A DNA stretch of 64,000 bases, taken from the NCBI RefSeq assembly GCF_003815715.1, contig NZ_CP033922.1, positions 3,830,001 to 3,894,000 of the forward strand, given 5' to 3'. The DNA is from Chryseobacterium sp. G0162. GTDB taxonomy: Bacteria > Bacteroidota > Bacteroidia > Flavobacteriales > Weeksellaceae. The position numbers were made by a program, and so were the translations under genes. Under the pieces are notes generated by a model. That model saw only the letters and a list, made by a program, of their open reading frames with translations, did not search any database and was not told the origin of the DNA. Each line of letters starts with the position of its first letter. The first letter of the stretch is position 1. Below, one piece after another: positions 37,532-48,190 of the stretch.

Positions 37532-38662
37532 TTAAGAAATAATTGTGAAAATATTTTCGTTATTTTTAATTCTATTGCTAATAAGATTCCTATCTACTCC
37601 ATATAAATTTTGAAAAATATCATTCTGTACCTGCGAACTGGAAAGGTATCCCCAATGGTTTCCGACTTCAAATTTAAAACTGCTTAATACATCATCTTTC
37701 ACGAAAGTACAATCGACGATAGAAACGATATCTTTATAAGGCGTAATATCACTCGGTCCGTTTTTACCAAGTCTTGGGGTAAGAATATTCTTGGTAAACT
37801 GGGAGACTCCCAGGATGAGATCCTGCCTGTTCAGATAAATAGAAATCCGGTTAGCCAGCAGAGGTAATTTATTGAAAGAATCCTCAGAGTCTTCAAATAC
37901 TTTATAAGAAACATCAGCATTCAAAAGAATGACTTGATCAATTACTCTAAGAATATTTTCCCTTTTTAAACTGTATAACATACTTTGAAGAACTCTGTTT
38001 CCCATAGAATGAGCCATAATGTGAATTCTCTGGTTGCATGGGATCAGATCACGATTGGAAAAAATATCCTTTAAAAACTGAGTGTAAAAATAGAAGAGCC
38101 TCAACAATGATGTTCCGGAGTTGATGCTTGATGCCTTGTCATCAAAATAGCTCAATGGAATAATACTGCCGGAAGCCGGCCAGCTCACAAATAAAATATG
38201 TTCAACAGGAGAAGCGGGATTGTCAATGAATATTTTTTTTAGATCAAGAATAGCCTTTAATTCATCATCAAAGTCATACAGATAACCATGGATGAATATT
38301 AGAACATCACTTCTGTCCTTGGTGGCAGACATATTTTTGTATAATTCGTAGAATAGTCGTTGGGTTCCGCCAAGATTATTGGCTGTAAGGGGAGAGGATT
38401 GAATCCCTTTTTCATTCAGTAAAACGTTCAAAACTTCTTCATAGCCTTGCTTTTCAGGTTCAGAGAACAATTTGTAATTCAGAATGTTTCTGTTGGTATA
38501 GTCTTTTTTCTTTTTGGCCGCAGCTGTAGGTTCCTTATAACTGTCAAAATCACATTTTGCAATCCTGAAGTTAGGAATTGAATATTCGTCATTGGAAAAA
38601 GAATCTACTTTTTCGCCTTTATGACGGACGATTTTCCGATTGCTTAAGATGTAAACGGCCAT
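37532..38662 (-). CDS. Alpha/beta hydrolase, DUF900-like
   Basis: A 376-residue protein without a signal peptide. A strand ending Val-Leu-Ile-Phe-Ile-His-Gly-Tyr near residue 145 gives the oxyanion region. The nucleophile elbow is Ala-His-Ser-Met-Gly-Asn near 215, both as in DUF900 hydrolases. Asp residues after strand 6 and a His near the C-terminus (Gly-Asn-His-Trp-Gly) could complete the triad. It is divergent from a membrane patatin-like gene 108 bases away. Lipid or ester hydrolysis is likely, substrate unknown. Confidence 0.7.
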   Translation of the reverse strand: MAVYILSNRKIVRHKGEKVDSFSNDEYSIPNFRIAKCDFDSYKEPTAAAKKKKDYTNRNILNYKLFSEPEKQGYEEVLNVLLNEKGIQSSPLTANNLGGTQRLFYELYKNMSATKDRSDVLIFIHGYLYDFDDELKAILDLKKIFIDNPASPVEHILFVSWPASGSIIPLSYFDDKASSINSGTSLLRLFYFYTQFLKDIFSNRDLIPCNQRIHIMAHSMGNRVLQSMLYSLKRENILRVIDQVILLNADVSYKVFEDSEDSFNKLPLLANRISIYLNRQDLILGVSQFTKNILTPRLGKNGPSDITPYKDIVSIVDCTFVKDDVLSSFKFEVGNHWGYLSSSQVQNDIFQNLYGVDRNLISNRIKNNENIFTIIS

Positions 38663-38770
38663 GATTAGTTTTTTATAAAGTTAATAAAAATAATGAATCA
38701 AAATACCCCTTTCGGGTGATTTGTTAAAACTCCTGGTTTAGGTAATTTTAATACCACTAAAACTAATACC

Positions 38771-41700
38771 ATGGAAACCTTTATCTACTATGTGGAAAAG
38801 ATTTATAATACCATTAAAGCGAATGGGATTTATATCTTTTTGTCTGTTTTCTTTGTTTTTTTACTATTCGTAGTTTCAGATGTAAGTAATGATTTTATTT
38901 ATGCTTTGAGTGATGCTGGAAATCTACCTAATGTTTTTTATATTGTGTTAGCATTTATATTGCTTACTATTTCCTTATGGGTGATTCCTGGAGCATTTTT
39001 AAAAACATTTTTAGGTTCTAAAACAGAACCTAAGGTCGTAGAATTTTATTATCGTGGTTTCGAAAAGATTTATAACGGCCGGAGAAACAAAAAACGCAAC
39101 CAGGTTCCGGTAAAGTATATAGCGATAGCTCCCTGGATTATTTACAACACTACATTAGTGGTGTGTTTGGCAAAATCTTTAGTTGAGTTGATAAAGAAAG
39201 AGGAACGTAAAGAGTGGATGGATAAAGACTTAACATATATTGCCTTATTTGTACTTATATTGTTTTTATCCTTTACTGTTTTAGCTGTATTAAATCAAAA
39301 GTCAAGTAAGCTATATCGTCTTTTTATAGCCAATAGAAATCACAAAAAGGTATTGAATGCATTTTTGATGTTTTTTGTTATTTTTCTTGTATTTCCGTTA
39401 ATAGTTTTCATTTTTAAAGATGTACAATTGGAATTAAGTACAGAAATATCCTATTGCTACTTTTTGATTGCTCTGATCATCTACAATTTCTTATGCATTT
39501 TGATGACATTTTTATTTTTGATTTATAAGGAAAAAGAGAGAGCAGATACAAAATCCAGATATGAATTCAGTAGAAAAATTCATCGAGCAGTACTGATTTT
39601 GAGTGGACTTTTTTTATTAATTTTCTGTGTGCTGAGTTTATATTCCAAGCTGATATGGATATCTCCTACAGTGATATTAATTATTGTTTCTGCTGTTTTG
39701 GTATTGGTCTTTGAATTATTATATACAACTCCAAGAATTATTATTACGATCAGCTATAGCAGAAAGAAACCAACAGCTAAATATGATTGGCAGGAGTACA
39801 TTTTTTTTGGAAGTTTGGTTCTGCTTGCTCTCTATTTTTTACTTCTTCAGGATAAAAAAATCTACATGATAAAAAGATCAAATCAAGATGTATCTCAATT
39901 TGAAAAAAAGGCAAATACATTAATTGATAATAGAGATACCTTAGAAGACAGATTTTATGAATGGCTACGTCATAATCATCATATTGATGATCCAAATAAT
40001 AATGAACCTATTGATGTGTTTCTTATTTCCGGGCAAGGAGGTGGCTCTACAGCTGGAACATGGCTGCTTTCGGGACTACTTAATGCGGATGCTACCAATC
40101 CTCAGTTTTATAAAAATATTTTTAGTATTTCCACTGTTTCAGGATCATCGAATGGAGCCAATTTTTACCTTGCCATTAAAACTAATAATGTTTTGTCTGA
40201 AGATATCGACGCCAGTTTTATGAAGGAAGAACGGGATAATATAGTACGTAAAATTTATAACAGGAATTATTTTAGCAGCAATTTTTTAGGGTTGATGTTT
40301 TCTGATTTCACGATTAATCCTCTTATTTCCATTTCCAGTAAAAAGGTTGATCGAAATTATATCCTGCAAAAGGAAGAAGCCAATGCGATGGTGGAAGCTG
40401 CTGAATTAGTACATGCAAAGAATTTGGATTCTGTTAGATCTTATTTTGATCAGGATTATTTCAATTTGTGGTATCCTAAAAATAAGATGAGTTCATCAAA
40501 ACCTTTAAATCCTTTACTTTTTCTTAATACAACATTAATGAATACAGGCGAGAAAGCTATTTTTTCTCCTGTTAAGTTTTGTAATCAAGGGATTCGCGCA
40601 AAAGATATTGCTGAAGAATTTGCCAAAACAAAAGAAGGTAATAGTAGTTATATTCCCATTTCTGCTGCCGTTGCTCAAAGTCAGGCATTTCCAATATTAA
40701 GTACCTATAATTTGGTGCCCGGAATAGGAAATCTTGGTGATGGTGGGTTTTATGAAAACACAGGAACATCTACTACACTGGCTGTTTATAAAAAGCTCAA
40801 AAGGTATTATAAAAAAGACCTTGCAGATCTATATCCCAATAGACAAATCCGGTTCATACTTATGTGTTTCATTTCAGAAGATGAGGGAGAATTAAAAAAG
40901 AAAAAAAATATAGAACCTGCTAAAGAAAATACCTTTAATATTTTTGGTAAATCTATGATCTATTATACGATAAGCCAAACGTATAAAACTCCTTTTAAAG
41001 GACATGCTGAAGATGCATTGAAAGCATTAGAAGAAGAAGTGAATATGTCAAAGCAAGAAGAAGGAAGTATTGATGAATATTTACCCCTCAAAAATTCTGA
41101 GAAATTTGCTACCACAAGGTTAATTAGTACAAAAACAATTAACGAAATGCTTCAGTATGGAAGAAAAGATAAGGGTGCGGGAGTTATTATTGGTAATTTA
41201 AAAAGAATAGAAGCTAGTCGGAATGATTATTTCGCAAAGAATAAAGAAGCTTCGGATAGCAGAAGGATAGCACAAGCTAAAACTAATAATATCTTGACCT
41301 CTAATATTCTGGCACAACAAAAAAATATAACGCGCGAATTGGACGAGAATGCTGTAAGATATAACAGGTTTTTGGATAGTATCTCCACTGCAGTACATAA
41401 AAATATTTTTGTGAATACTGATAAAAAGGTTTCTACAGTCTACCTTAATTATACTAAAAATGTTGATGAAAAGTTTGTTAATGATATCAGTAATTATATC
41501 CGCAATAAAGTAAGTGCCACAGTTTCTGAAGGAAGAAAAAACAACACCTATGTGTTTACGGTGCCAGGATATCAGAAAGTCTCTTTCTCAGGAGAAAATA
41601 CGATACGGTATTTCAATATAGGAGATAAGGATTTGGCGGAAAGTCTTCAGAAAGAACTTTCTAAAAAAGGGGTTTATTTTGGGGTAAAGCCTGCTGGCTC

Positions 41701-41779
41701 TGAAAAAATATCAACTGTTGCTCCAAAAGGACGATTGGACATTTTAATCAATGATTTAAAAAATTATGAAAAAAGATAG
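38771..41779 (+). CDS. Membrane-anchored patatin-like phospholipase
   Basis: A 1002-residue protein. The first ~375 residues hold about eight hydrophobic segments. The catalytic part follows: a glycine-rich loop (Ser-Gly-Gln-Gly-Gly-Gly-Ser) near 420, the nucleophile Gly-Ser-Ser-Asn-Gly near 460, and the Asp of an Asp-Gly-Gly motif near 657, together the patatin Ser-Asp dyad. The ~250 C-terminal residues are soluble and partly coiled. It presumably hydrolyses lipids at the inner membrane. Its divergent partner is another hydrolase. Confidence 0.75.
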   Translation: METFIYYVEKIYNTIKANGIYIFLSVFFVFLLFVVSDVSNDFIYALSDAGNLPNVFYIVLAFILLTISLWVIPGAFLKTFLGSKTEPKVVEFYYRGFEKIYNGRRNKKRNQVPVKYIAIAPWIIYNTTLVVCLAKSLVELIKKEERKEWMDKDLTYIALFVLILFLSFTVLAVLNQKSSKLYRLFIANRNHKKVLNAFLMFFVIFLVFPLIVFIFKDVQLELSTEISYCYFLIALIIYNFLCILMTFLFLIYKEKERADTKSRYEFSRKIHRAVLILSGLFLLIFCVLSLYSKLIWISPTVILIIVSAVLVLVFELLYTTPRIIITISYSRKKPTAKYDWQEYIFFGSLVLLALYFLLLQDKKIYMIKRSNQDVSQFEKKANTLIDNRDTLEDRFYEWLRHNHHIDDPNNNEPIDVFLISGQGGGSTAGTWLLSGLLNADATNPQFYKNIFSISTVSGSSNGANFYLAIKTNNVLSEDIDASFMKEERDNIVRKIYNRNYFSSNFLGLMFSDFTINPLISISSKKVDRNYILQKEEANAMVEAAELVHAKNLDSVRSYFDQDYFNLWYPKNKMSSSKPLNPLLFLNTTLMNTGEKAIFSPVKFCNQGIRAKDIAEEFAKTKEGNSSYIPISAAVAQSQAFPILSTYNLVPGIGNLGDGGFYENTGTSTTLAVYKKLKRYYKKDLADLYPNRQIRFILMCFISEDEGELKKKKNIEPAKENTFNIFGKSMIYYTISQTYKTPFKGHAEDALKALEEEVNMSKQEEGSIDEYLPLKNSEKFATTRLISTKTINEMLQYGRKDKGAGVIIGNLKRIEASRNDYFAKNKEASDSRRIAQAKTNNILTSNILAQQKNITRELDENAVRYNRFLDSISTAVHKNIFVNTDKKVSTVYLNYTKNVDEKFVNDISNYIRNKVSATVSEGRKNNTYVFTVPGYQKVSFSGENTIRYFNIGDKDLAESLQKELSKKGVYFGVKPAGSEKISTVAPKGRLDILINDLKNYEKR

Positions 41780-41823
41780 TAAAGCTGTTATAAATTAGGG
41801 TTTTCTGAACCCCAAATTTTCCG

Positions 41824-41831
41824 TAACTTTG
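41824..41831 (+). promoter_or_regulatory. -7 box for glnS
   Basis: TAACTTTG matches TAnnTTTG and lies 35 bases before the glnS ATG. Confidence 0.55.
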
Positions 41832-41866
41832 TACCACTTTTTTTGCTATAAACAAAAGCTAATTTA

Positions 41867-43537
41867 ATGGAAGAAGAAAAAAAATCACTCAATTTTATTG
41901 AGCAAATTATTGAAGATGATCTGGCAAACGGTTTGAACAAGGATCAAATCCGTTTCCGTTTTCCACCTGAACCTAATGGTTACCTGCATGTAGGGCATAC
42001 AAAAGCCATCTGCATCAACTTTGGGCTGGGTGAAAAATACAATGCTCCCGTAAACCTTCGTTTCGACGATACGAATCCTGAAAAAGAAGAACAGGAATTC
42101 GTAGATTCTATCATGAAAGACGTTGAATGGTTAGGTTTCAAATGGGATAAAGTTTTGTACGCATCCGATTACTTCCAGCAGCTTTACGATTGGGCAGTAC
42201 AATTAATTAAAGATGGAAAAGCTTATGTAGATGAGCAACCCTCTGAAGTGATTACCGAGCAAAGAAAAAACCCTTCAGAACCAGGAATTGAATCTCCATA
42301 TAGAAACCGTCCTGTTGAAGAGTCTTTAGATTTATTCGAAAGAATGAAAAACGGAGAATTCGAAAGCGGTTCAATGTCTCTTCGTGCAAAAATCGATATG
42401 GTTTCGCCAAACATGAATATGCGTGACCCTGTTATGTATAGAATTTTAAATAAGCCTCACCATAGAACGGGTACGGCTTGGAAAATCTATCCAATGTACG
42501 ATTGGGCTCATGGTGAATCCGATTATATAGAGCAAATTTCGCATTCGCTTTGTTCTTTGGAGTTTGAAAATCACAGACCGTTGTACAACTGGTATTTGGA
42601 TCAGGTTTATGAAGAAGGTAAGGTTAAGAACAAGCAAAGAGAATTTGCAAGAATGAATGTTTCTTACATGATTACTTCTAAAAGAAAACTACAAAGATTA
42701 GTAGCTGAAGGAGTAGTGACAGGATGGGATGATCCAAGAATGCCTACCATTTCAGGAATGAGAAGAAAAGGTTTCACACCCACTTCTATTAGAAATTTTA
42801 TTGATAAAGTAGGGGTGGCAAAAAGAGAAAACCTGATCGAGATCCAATTGCTTGATTTCTGTGTACGTGAAGACCTGAATAAGGTGGCTAAACGTGTAAT
42901 GACAGTAGTAGATCCGGTAAAATTAGTGATCGAAAACTATCCTGAAGATAAAGAAGAATGGGTAGAAACTGAAAATAATCCTGAACAGGAGAATGCAGGA
43001 ACCAGAGAAATTCCTTTTTCTAGAGAACTGTATATCGAACGTGAAGACTTCAAAGAAGAAGCTAATAATAAATTCTTCAGACTTAAATTAGGGGGGGAAG
43101 TTCGTTTAAAATCAGCATACATTATCAAAGCTGAAAGAGTAGAGAAGGATGAAAATGGTGAAATCACTACCATCTATGCTACTTATGATGAGAAGAGTAA
43201 GTCCGGAAGCGGAACAGAAGAAAGCTTAAGAAAAGTAAAAGGAACACTTCACTGGGTGTCGGCTAAACATGCAATCCCTGTAGAAATAAGAATTTACAAC
43301 CAATTGTTTACAGTAGAACAGCCTGATGCTGAAAAAGATGTAGACTTCTTAAACTTTATCAACCCCGAATCTGTAGCTACAATTCAAGGTTTTGCTGAAC
43401 CAAGCCTGAAAGATGTAGCTGTGGGTGAACCACTTCAGTTCCAGAGAATCGGATACTTTACAAAAGATCAGGATTCTACGGATGATGCATTGGTATTTAA
43501 CCGTACAGTAACATTAAAAGATTCTTTTAAGCCTTAA
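41867..43537 (+). CDS. glnS: Glutaminyl-tRNA synthetase
   Basis: A 556-residue class I synthetase that charges tRNA-Gln. The HIGH motif appears as His-Val-Gly-His at 41-44 after Pro-Glu-Pro-Asn-Gly. The KMSKS-type loop is Ile-Thr-Ser-Lys-Arg-Lys-Leu near 269-275. The C-terminal part is the beta-barrel anticodon-binding domain of GlnRS. Length is normal. A perfect 18-bp terminator follows. Confidence 0.96.
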   Translation: MEEEKKSLNFIEQIIEDDLANGLNKDQIRFRFPPEPNGYLHVGHTKAICINFGLGEKYNAPVNLRFDDTNPEKEEQEFVDSIMKDVEWLGFKWDKVLYASDYFQQLYDWAVQLIKDGKAYVDEQPSEVITEQRKNPSEPGIESPYRNRPVEESLDLFERMKNGEFESGSMSLRAKIDMVSPNMNMRDPVMYRILNKPHHRTGTAWKIYPMYDWAHGESDYIEQISHSLCSLEFENHRPLYNWYLDQVYEEGKVKNKQREFARMNVSYMITSKRKLQRLVAEGVVTGWDDPRMPTISGMRRKGFTPTSIRNFIDKVGVAKRENLIEIQLLDFCVREDLNKVAKRVMTVVDPVKLVIENYPEDKEEWVETENNPEQENAGTREIPFSRELYIEREDFKEEANNKFFRLKLGGEVRLKSAYIIKAERVEKDENGEITTIYATYDEKSKSGSGTEESLRKVKGTLHWVSAKHAIPVEIRIYNQLFTVEQPDAEKDVDFLNFINPESVATIQGFAEPSLKDVAVGEPLQFQRIGYFTKDQDSTDDALVFNRTVTLKDSFKP

Positions 43538-43560
43538 TAAGCTATAAGGAATAATCCATA

Positions 43561-43600
43561 AATAAAAAACAGGACTTAGAAATAAGTCCTGTTTTTTATT
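43561..43600. terminator. Bidirectional terminator between glnS and oleate hydratase
   Basis: An 18-bp perfect stem (43561-43578 with 43583-43600) around a GAAA loop with T-runs on both strands, between convergent genes. Confidence 0.9.
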
Positions 43601-43698
43601 TATGTAAATTCTATGTGACTATGTTCAAAATAATTTAATTTTTATTTTACCACATAGATACATAGAATATGACTTCCAATATTAATTGTCAAAATGTT

Positions 43699-45639
43699 TT
43701 AGCCTTTCACGCCTTTGATCCAATCCTGGAATTTACCAACCTGCTCCATAAAGAAAGATTCATGTTCCTCTTTTTCTTCAGGACGGTCAACCAGTATATG
43801 CTCAAAGTAAGTGTTTTTCAAAATTTTTCTTAAGATTCCTTCTCCTAAGAACGGTTTATAGTCATTTAATGCCTGAGTCGCTTTTAATAAATGTCGGATA
43901 TCATACTGTAACGGGTTAATATCTGGAACCTGCTTGTTGAGGTTAAGAAGATTATATACCGCTATTCTGGCTGTTCTTACAGAACTTTCCATAGTGAACA
44001 CAACATCATTGTTAGTTTCTACAAATTGCCCAACCAAACCTAAGTTAGTACAGCCTTCAGGAACTACTCTTGGACGGTCTCCCTGAGCTCTAGGCATAAA
44101 CATGGAGGTAATATAAGGCATAAATGCAGTACGGACAATTGTATTTTCAATCACATTATCAAGCTGATCTGTCATTCCGAGGTGATGGCATAATTCAGCA
44201 AGAATTTCATTTCCAGTACATTCTGGCATTGTTTTTTTGATGTAATTTCCTTCTTTATCCATCAATAAGGCATATACCCATACTACTAGGATATCATCCG
44301 GCTGGGTCGGGTAGTGTGGCTGTCTGTTGCAGGTAAAACTCATTACCCAGTTAGAATCTGTAATTGTAATAATACCTCCAGTAGCTGTTTTTCCGGAATA
44401 AGGATCATTCACACATAATTCTTTTAATTTTTCTGTAAATGCAGAAGGACGGCACGTTAATGTTGCAGATTCCCATGAAGACTTTTCAATATGGCTACAG
44501 AATTTTTCAGGTTTCCCGAAGACCTCAGATTTGGCGGCAAGATTTTTCCATAATTTCCATCCGGCACTTTGTCCGGCACTGCTGTTGTCTATGGTGACTT
44601 CCGGCACTGTATTGTTATCTCCGTAGAAAGTACTTTCCGTCATAGATCCGGTAGTTACAATTACGTAATCATCTTTTCCGATGGATATTCTTACTTCTTC
44701 TCCATTTTGTTCAGTAATAATGCCTTCTACTGTTTTTCCTTCCGTATTAATATGAACATCAAGATCTTTTACCAAAGTATCGAACTGGATTTGTACTCCT
44801 TTCTCTACCAGGAAGTTCTTTAGAGGAGTAACAAAGGTATCATACTGGTTGTATTTAGGGAATACAAGGCATGAAAAGTCTTTCATTCCATCAATAGCGT
44901 GGAGGAATCTGTGCATATACAGCTTCAGTTCCAGTAAGCTGTGCCAGTTTTCAAAGGCAAACATTGAACGCCAGAAGAACCAGAAATTACTGTTCAGGAA
45001 TGATTCTGAGAAATAATCTTCAATGCTGAGATCATCAAGCTCCTCTTTTTTCTTTAATAAAAGTTTGACAATAGCCAATTGATCTTTTTTCTCCAATCCG
45101 AATTTGCTGAAATCCTGAATTTGTCCCTGGTTATGAATTAATCTTGCTTTTGAATAGTTGGGGTCATTATCATTGATGAGACGGTATTCATCCAGGACAC
45201 TGTAAGGTGCAGGCAATTCCAAAGCAGGAATATCCTGGAATATATCCCATAGATTTTCATAAGTCATATCCATTTCACGTCCTCCGCGGATGATATAACC
45301 ATCTTTTGGATTCCCGGCTCCATCTAATGAACCGCCTTCTATAGCAAGCTGGTCCAGGAAAATGATGTTTTTACCCGGAACATGGCCGTCACGGATGAAA
45401 TAGTATGCTGCAGACATCCCTGCAATTCCGCTTCCGACAATATAGATTTTGCTGTTTTCGTAGGATTGTAAAGGAATCCCTTTATTTCTTTGATAGTTTC
45501 CGATCTGGTCTGAAAAAGGCATGGTCTTTTCAGGAGTGTTAATCTGAACTTCTTTGCTTGAATCCGGTTCGTGATTTACTTTCCCAAACTGATCAGAGGT
45601 ATTTAAAACGTTGTCGAATTTTGAATTGATCGTACTCAT
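43699..45639 (-). CDS. ohyA: Oleate hydratase
   Basis: A 646-residue FAD protein that adds water to the cis-9 bond of oleic acid to give 10-hydroxystearate; formerly called myosin-cross-reactive antigen. The Rossmann motif Val-Gly-Ser-Gly-Ile-Ala-Gly-Met lies near residue 68, and the conserved Gly-Gly-Arg-Glu-Met-Asp catalytic loop near 120. The frame is open up to 45684, but I choose the ATG at 45639 because a -7-like box sits at 45666-45673, which would make the longer start untranscribed. An AraC-type regulator lies just upstream on the same strand. Confidence 0.92.
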   Translation of the reverse strand: MSTINSKFDNVLNTSDQFGKVNHEPDSSKEVQINTPEKTMPFSDQIGNYQRNKGIPLQSYENSKIYIVGSGIAGMSAAYYFIRDGHVPGKNIIFLDQLAIEGGSLDGAGNPKDGYIIRGGREMDMTYENLWDIFQDIPALELPAPYSVLDEYRLINDNDPNYSKARLIHNQGQIQDFSKFGLEKKDQLAIVKLLLKKKEELDDLSIEDYFSESFLNSNFWFFWRSMFAFENWHSLLELKLYMHRFLHAIDGMKDFSCLVFPKYNQYDTFVTPLKNFLVEKGVQIQFDTLVKDLDVHINTEGKTVEGIITEQNGEEVRISIGKDDYVIVTTGSMTESTFYGDNNTVPEVTIDNSSAGQSAGWKLWKNLAAKSEVFGKPEKFCSHIEKSSWESATLTCRPSAFTEKLKELCVNDPYSGKTATGGIITITDSNWVMSFTCNRQPHYPTQPDDILVVWVYALLMDKEGNYIKKTMPECTGNEILAELCHHLGMTDQLDNVIENTIVRTAFMPYITSMFMPRAQGDRPRVVPEGCTNLGLVGQFVETNNDVVFTMESSVRTARIAVYNLLNLNKQVPDINPLQYDIRHLLKATQALNDYKPFLGEGILRKILKNTYFEHILVDRPEEKEEHESFFMEQVGKFQDWIKGVKG

Positions 45640-45665
45640 TTTGTTTTTGTTTTTAATGAACATGA

Positions 45666-45673
45666 TAAAGGTA
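45666..45673 (-). promoter_or_regulatory. -7-like box for ohyA
   Basis: TACCTTTA on the minus strand, one base off TAnnTTTG, 26 bases before the chosen ATG. Confidence 0.35.
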
Positions 45674-45729
45674 CCCCTATTCAAAATACGATGTATATCC
45701 CTAATGTCAGAATTAGTATCCCGAAATTC

Positions 45730-46608
45730 CTAGGACTGGATATTTTCCGTTATTCTGTACTCAGAAGGAGCAAAGGATGTATGTTTTTTGAAAAAACGAC
45801 CAAAGGCAGAGGTGGAATTGAACTGAAGTTCAAAAGCTATTTCTGAAATTGTCAGATCCGGATTTCCCAGCATGACATAAGCTTCTTTCAATAAGGCTTC
45901 GTCAATAACTTCATGCGGAGTCTTTCCACTGGCTTTTTTGATGACCTCGATAAGGTATTTATTGGAAACACAAAGCTGATCGGCATAGAATTGAACCGTT
46001 CTGTGTTGTCTGATATTTTCCCGGATCAGTTGACTGAATTTAAGGAACAGATCTTTTTTTCCTTCTTCCTTATCAGAAGCTGTCGTATGTTTCGTTTCCA
46101 GGATTTCGGCGGTTTCCAGCAGAAGATTGAAAATAATGGTACGAACAATTTCTTCAGTAAATTTTCCCTGTTTTCTGGATTTCTTTTTGAGGTAATCCAA
46201 AAGATCTTGTAATACCAGAGCATTTTTAGGAGTGGTTTTTACAATACTGTAGGAACCTTTGGAGAACAGGTTCATTTTCTCAATGATAAAAGGGTTAGAG
46301 ATATTTTTGATCAGAAAATTCTTATCGAAGAATAATAATTTCATCCTGAAATCCTGACTGGTTTTCAGAAATTTTACAATCGTAGACGGAGCAGCCACCA
46401 GAATACTGTGTGCATCTGCTTTATACTGATGATGATCTATTTCAACACTTATTTCTCCCGCAGTACAGATACAAAGCGCATAATAATCCATTCTGAAAGA
46501 AGTTTTTTGGAATTCAAAAATGGGTTTTCCGGAGGATATGTAGTAGGATTCGCGGCAGTCAATACTATAAAAAGACAGCGTATCGTGTAAGTTTTCGTAG
46601 GTTACCAT
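45730..46608 (-). CDS. AraC-family transcriptional regulator
   Basis: A 292-residue regulator. An N-terminal cupin-like sensing domain is followed by two helix-turn-helix motifs in the last ~100 residues (a first helix around Tyr-Ala-Asp-Gln-Leu-Cys-Val-Ser, a second around Ile-Ser-Glu-Ile-Ala-Phe-Glu-Leu-Gln-Phe). It lies just upstream of ohyA on the same strand and is divergent from an MFS transporter. Control of either gene is plausible. The ligand is unknown. Confidence 0.88.
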   Translation of the reverse strand: MVTYENLHDTLSFYSIDCRESYYISSGKPIFEFQKTSFRMDYYALCICTAGEISVEIDHHQYKADAHSILVAAPSTIVKFLKTSQDFRMKLLFFDKNFLIKNISNPFIIEKMNLFSKGSYSIVKTTPKNALVLQDLLDYLKKKSRKQGKFTEEIVRTIIFNLLLETAEILETKHTTASDKEEGKKDLFLKFSQLIRENIRQHRTVQFYADQLCVSNKYLIEVIKKASGKTPHEVIDEALLKEAYVMLGNPDLTISEIAFELQFNSTSAFGRFFKKHTSFAPSEYRITENIQS

Positions 46609-46816
46609 TCTTACTGTTGGTTGATTTTTTATAGGTGTTCAATGAAATTTAAGGTTAAAAAACCTGTTGTTAATGCAATTTACGAATTTTATAAATGATT
46701 TTAAATCTTATATATCGAAAATATTCGTTTTTATCAGGATACAGTTGATTGTTTATTCTTATAAATGTTATTCGTAAAAAAGGCTTAAAATAAAGGGTGT
46801 TGCAGTGATTTTTACC

Positions 46817-46824
46817 TAACTTTG
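46817..46824 (+). promoter_or_regulatory. -7 box for the MFS transporter
   Basis: TAACTTTG, 31 bases before the start codon. Confidence 0.5.
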
Positions 46825-46855
46825 CACTTTCAAATTTTCCCCCCAACATATTATT

Positions 46856-48106
46856 GTGAAACTAATAAACATATACACGAGTTCTTTCAAAGGACTCTCG
46901 CAGGAGAGTTGGATGCTGGCGTTGGTAATGCTCATCAACAGGGCAGGTTCTATGGTACTTCCATTTTTGGGAGTTTATATGACAGATCATTTACATTTTA
47001 GCATTGAGAATTCAGGGATTGTCCTGAGTTTTTTTGGAATCGGTTCGGTTATTGGTTCATGGCTGGGTGGAATGGTCACCGATAAAATTGGTGAATATAG
47101 GGTACAGAGTTTGAGTTTACTGCTCAGCGTACCTTTGTTCTGTATGATTCCTTTATTTGAGACAGAAGCTGGGTTGGCTGGAATTATTCTTGCTCAGAGT
47201 ATTGTAAGCGAAACGTTTCGCCCGGCAAACTCCGTAGCGATTACCAAATATGCGAAACCGGAAAATATAACAAGAGCTTTTTCTCTGAACCGTATGGCCG
47301 TTAATCTAGGATTTTCTATAGGTCCTGCACTGGGAGGAATTCTGTCTGCTATTTCCTATGAATTCCTGTTTTACAGTAATGCGCTGGCTGCCTTATTGGC
47401 TGGACTGATGTATATTTGGTTCTTTAAAGGCCGTGCAAAATTGGCTAAACAGGAAGCGAAAAAAGTAAAGGAAGCAATAGTTATTAAAAAAGAAAATTCG
47501 CCTTATCGAGATAATAAGTTTTTGATTTACTGTATACTTTGTATGTTATTCTCTGTTTGTTTCTTCCAGCTATTCAGTACGTTGACCATTTTTTATAAAG
47601 ATACTGCACATCTCAGTCAACAGAATATTGGATATATTCTTGGGTATAGCGGATTCCTGATCGTTCTATTGGAAATGGGATTGGTACAGATCGCAGAAAA
47701 GTATTTCACATTAGCGTTTACCATGCTGATTGGTACTCTCATTTGTGGGTTTTCCTATGCGATGCTGGCTTTCGACTATAGCATGATTACCTTATTGGTA
47801 TCTATGACACTGCTGTGTATTGGAGAAATCTGGACGTTACCTTTTATGTCAACCATTACTGCATTACGATCCGGAGCGAATAATAAAGGAGCATATATGG
47901 GACTGAACGGGATATCATTTTCCATAGCATTTATCATTACACCTTACATAGGAACTCTGATTGCGGATAAATTAGGCTTTAACACTTTATGGATTGGAAC
48001 TGGAGTATTGGCCATGGGAATTGCAATAGCTCTTTATTTTGTTATTCCCTGGATGCTTAAAGATAAGAAGAAAGTGGAGGAGGATTTAGTTTTAAAAGAA
48101 AATTAA
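46856..48106 (+). CDS. MFS transporter
   Basis: A 416-residue membrane protein with about 12 hydrophobic segments in two halves and a central cytoplasmic loop rich in Lys near residue 200. The loop Gly-Gly-Met-Val-Thr-Asp-Lys-Ile-Gly near 72 is the MFS motif A. It resembles drug-efflux MFS proteins of the MdtH type. The start is GTG; no better ATG is upstream. The substrate is not predictable. Confidence 0.88.
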   Translation: MKLINIYTSSFKGLSQESWMLALVMLINRAGSMVLPFLGVYMTDHLHFSIENSGIVLSFFGIGSVIGSWLGGMVTDKIGEYRVQSLSLLLSVPLFCMIPLFETEAGLAGIILAQSIVSETFRPANSVAITKYAKPENITRAFSLNRMAVNLGFSIGPALGGILSAISYEFLFYSNALAALLAGLMYIWFFKGRAKLAKQEAKKVKEAIVIKKENSPYRDNKFLIYCILCMLFSVCFFQLFSTLTIFYKDTAHLSQQNIGYILGYSGFLIVLLEMGLVQIAEKYFTLAFTMLIGTLICGFSYAMLAFDYSMITLLVSMTLLCIGEIWTLPFMSTITALRSGANNKGAYMGLNGISFSIAFIITPYIGTLIADKLGFNTLWIGTGVLAMGIAIALYFVIPWMLKDKKKVEEDLVLKEN

Positions 48107-48120
48107 TGAGAAAAAATAAG

Positions 48121-48157
48121 ATAACCCCTGATTACATATTACTTAATCAGGGGTTAT
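48121..48157 (+). terminator. Terminator after the MFS transporter
   Basis: A 14-bp perfect stem (48121-48134 with 48144-48157), followed by a short T/A-rich tract, between convergent genes. Confidence 0.8.
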
Positions 48158-48190
48158 TATTTATACTTTCTAATTTTTTAACTGCAAAAG

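Noticed and set aside
45640..45684. Longer start for oleate hydratase
   Set aside because: The extension overlaps the predicted promoter box and lacks family character.
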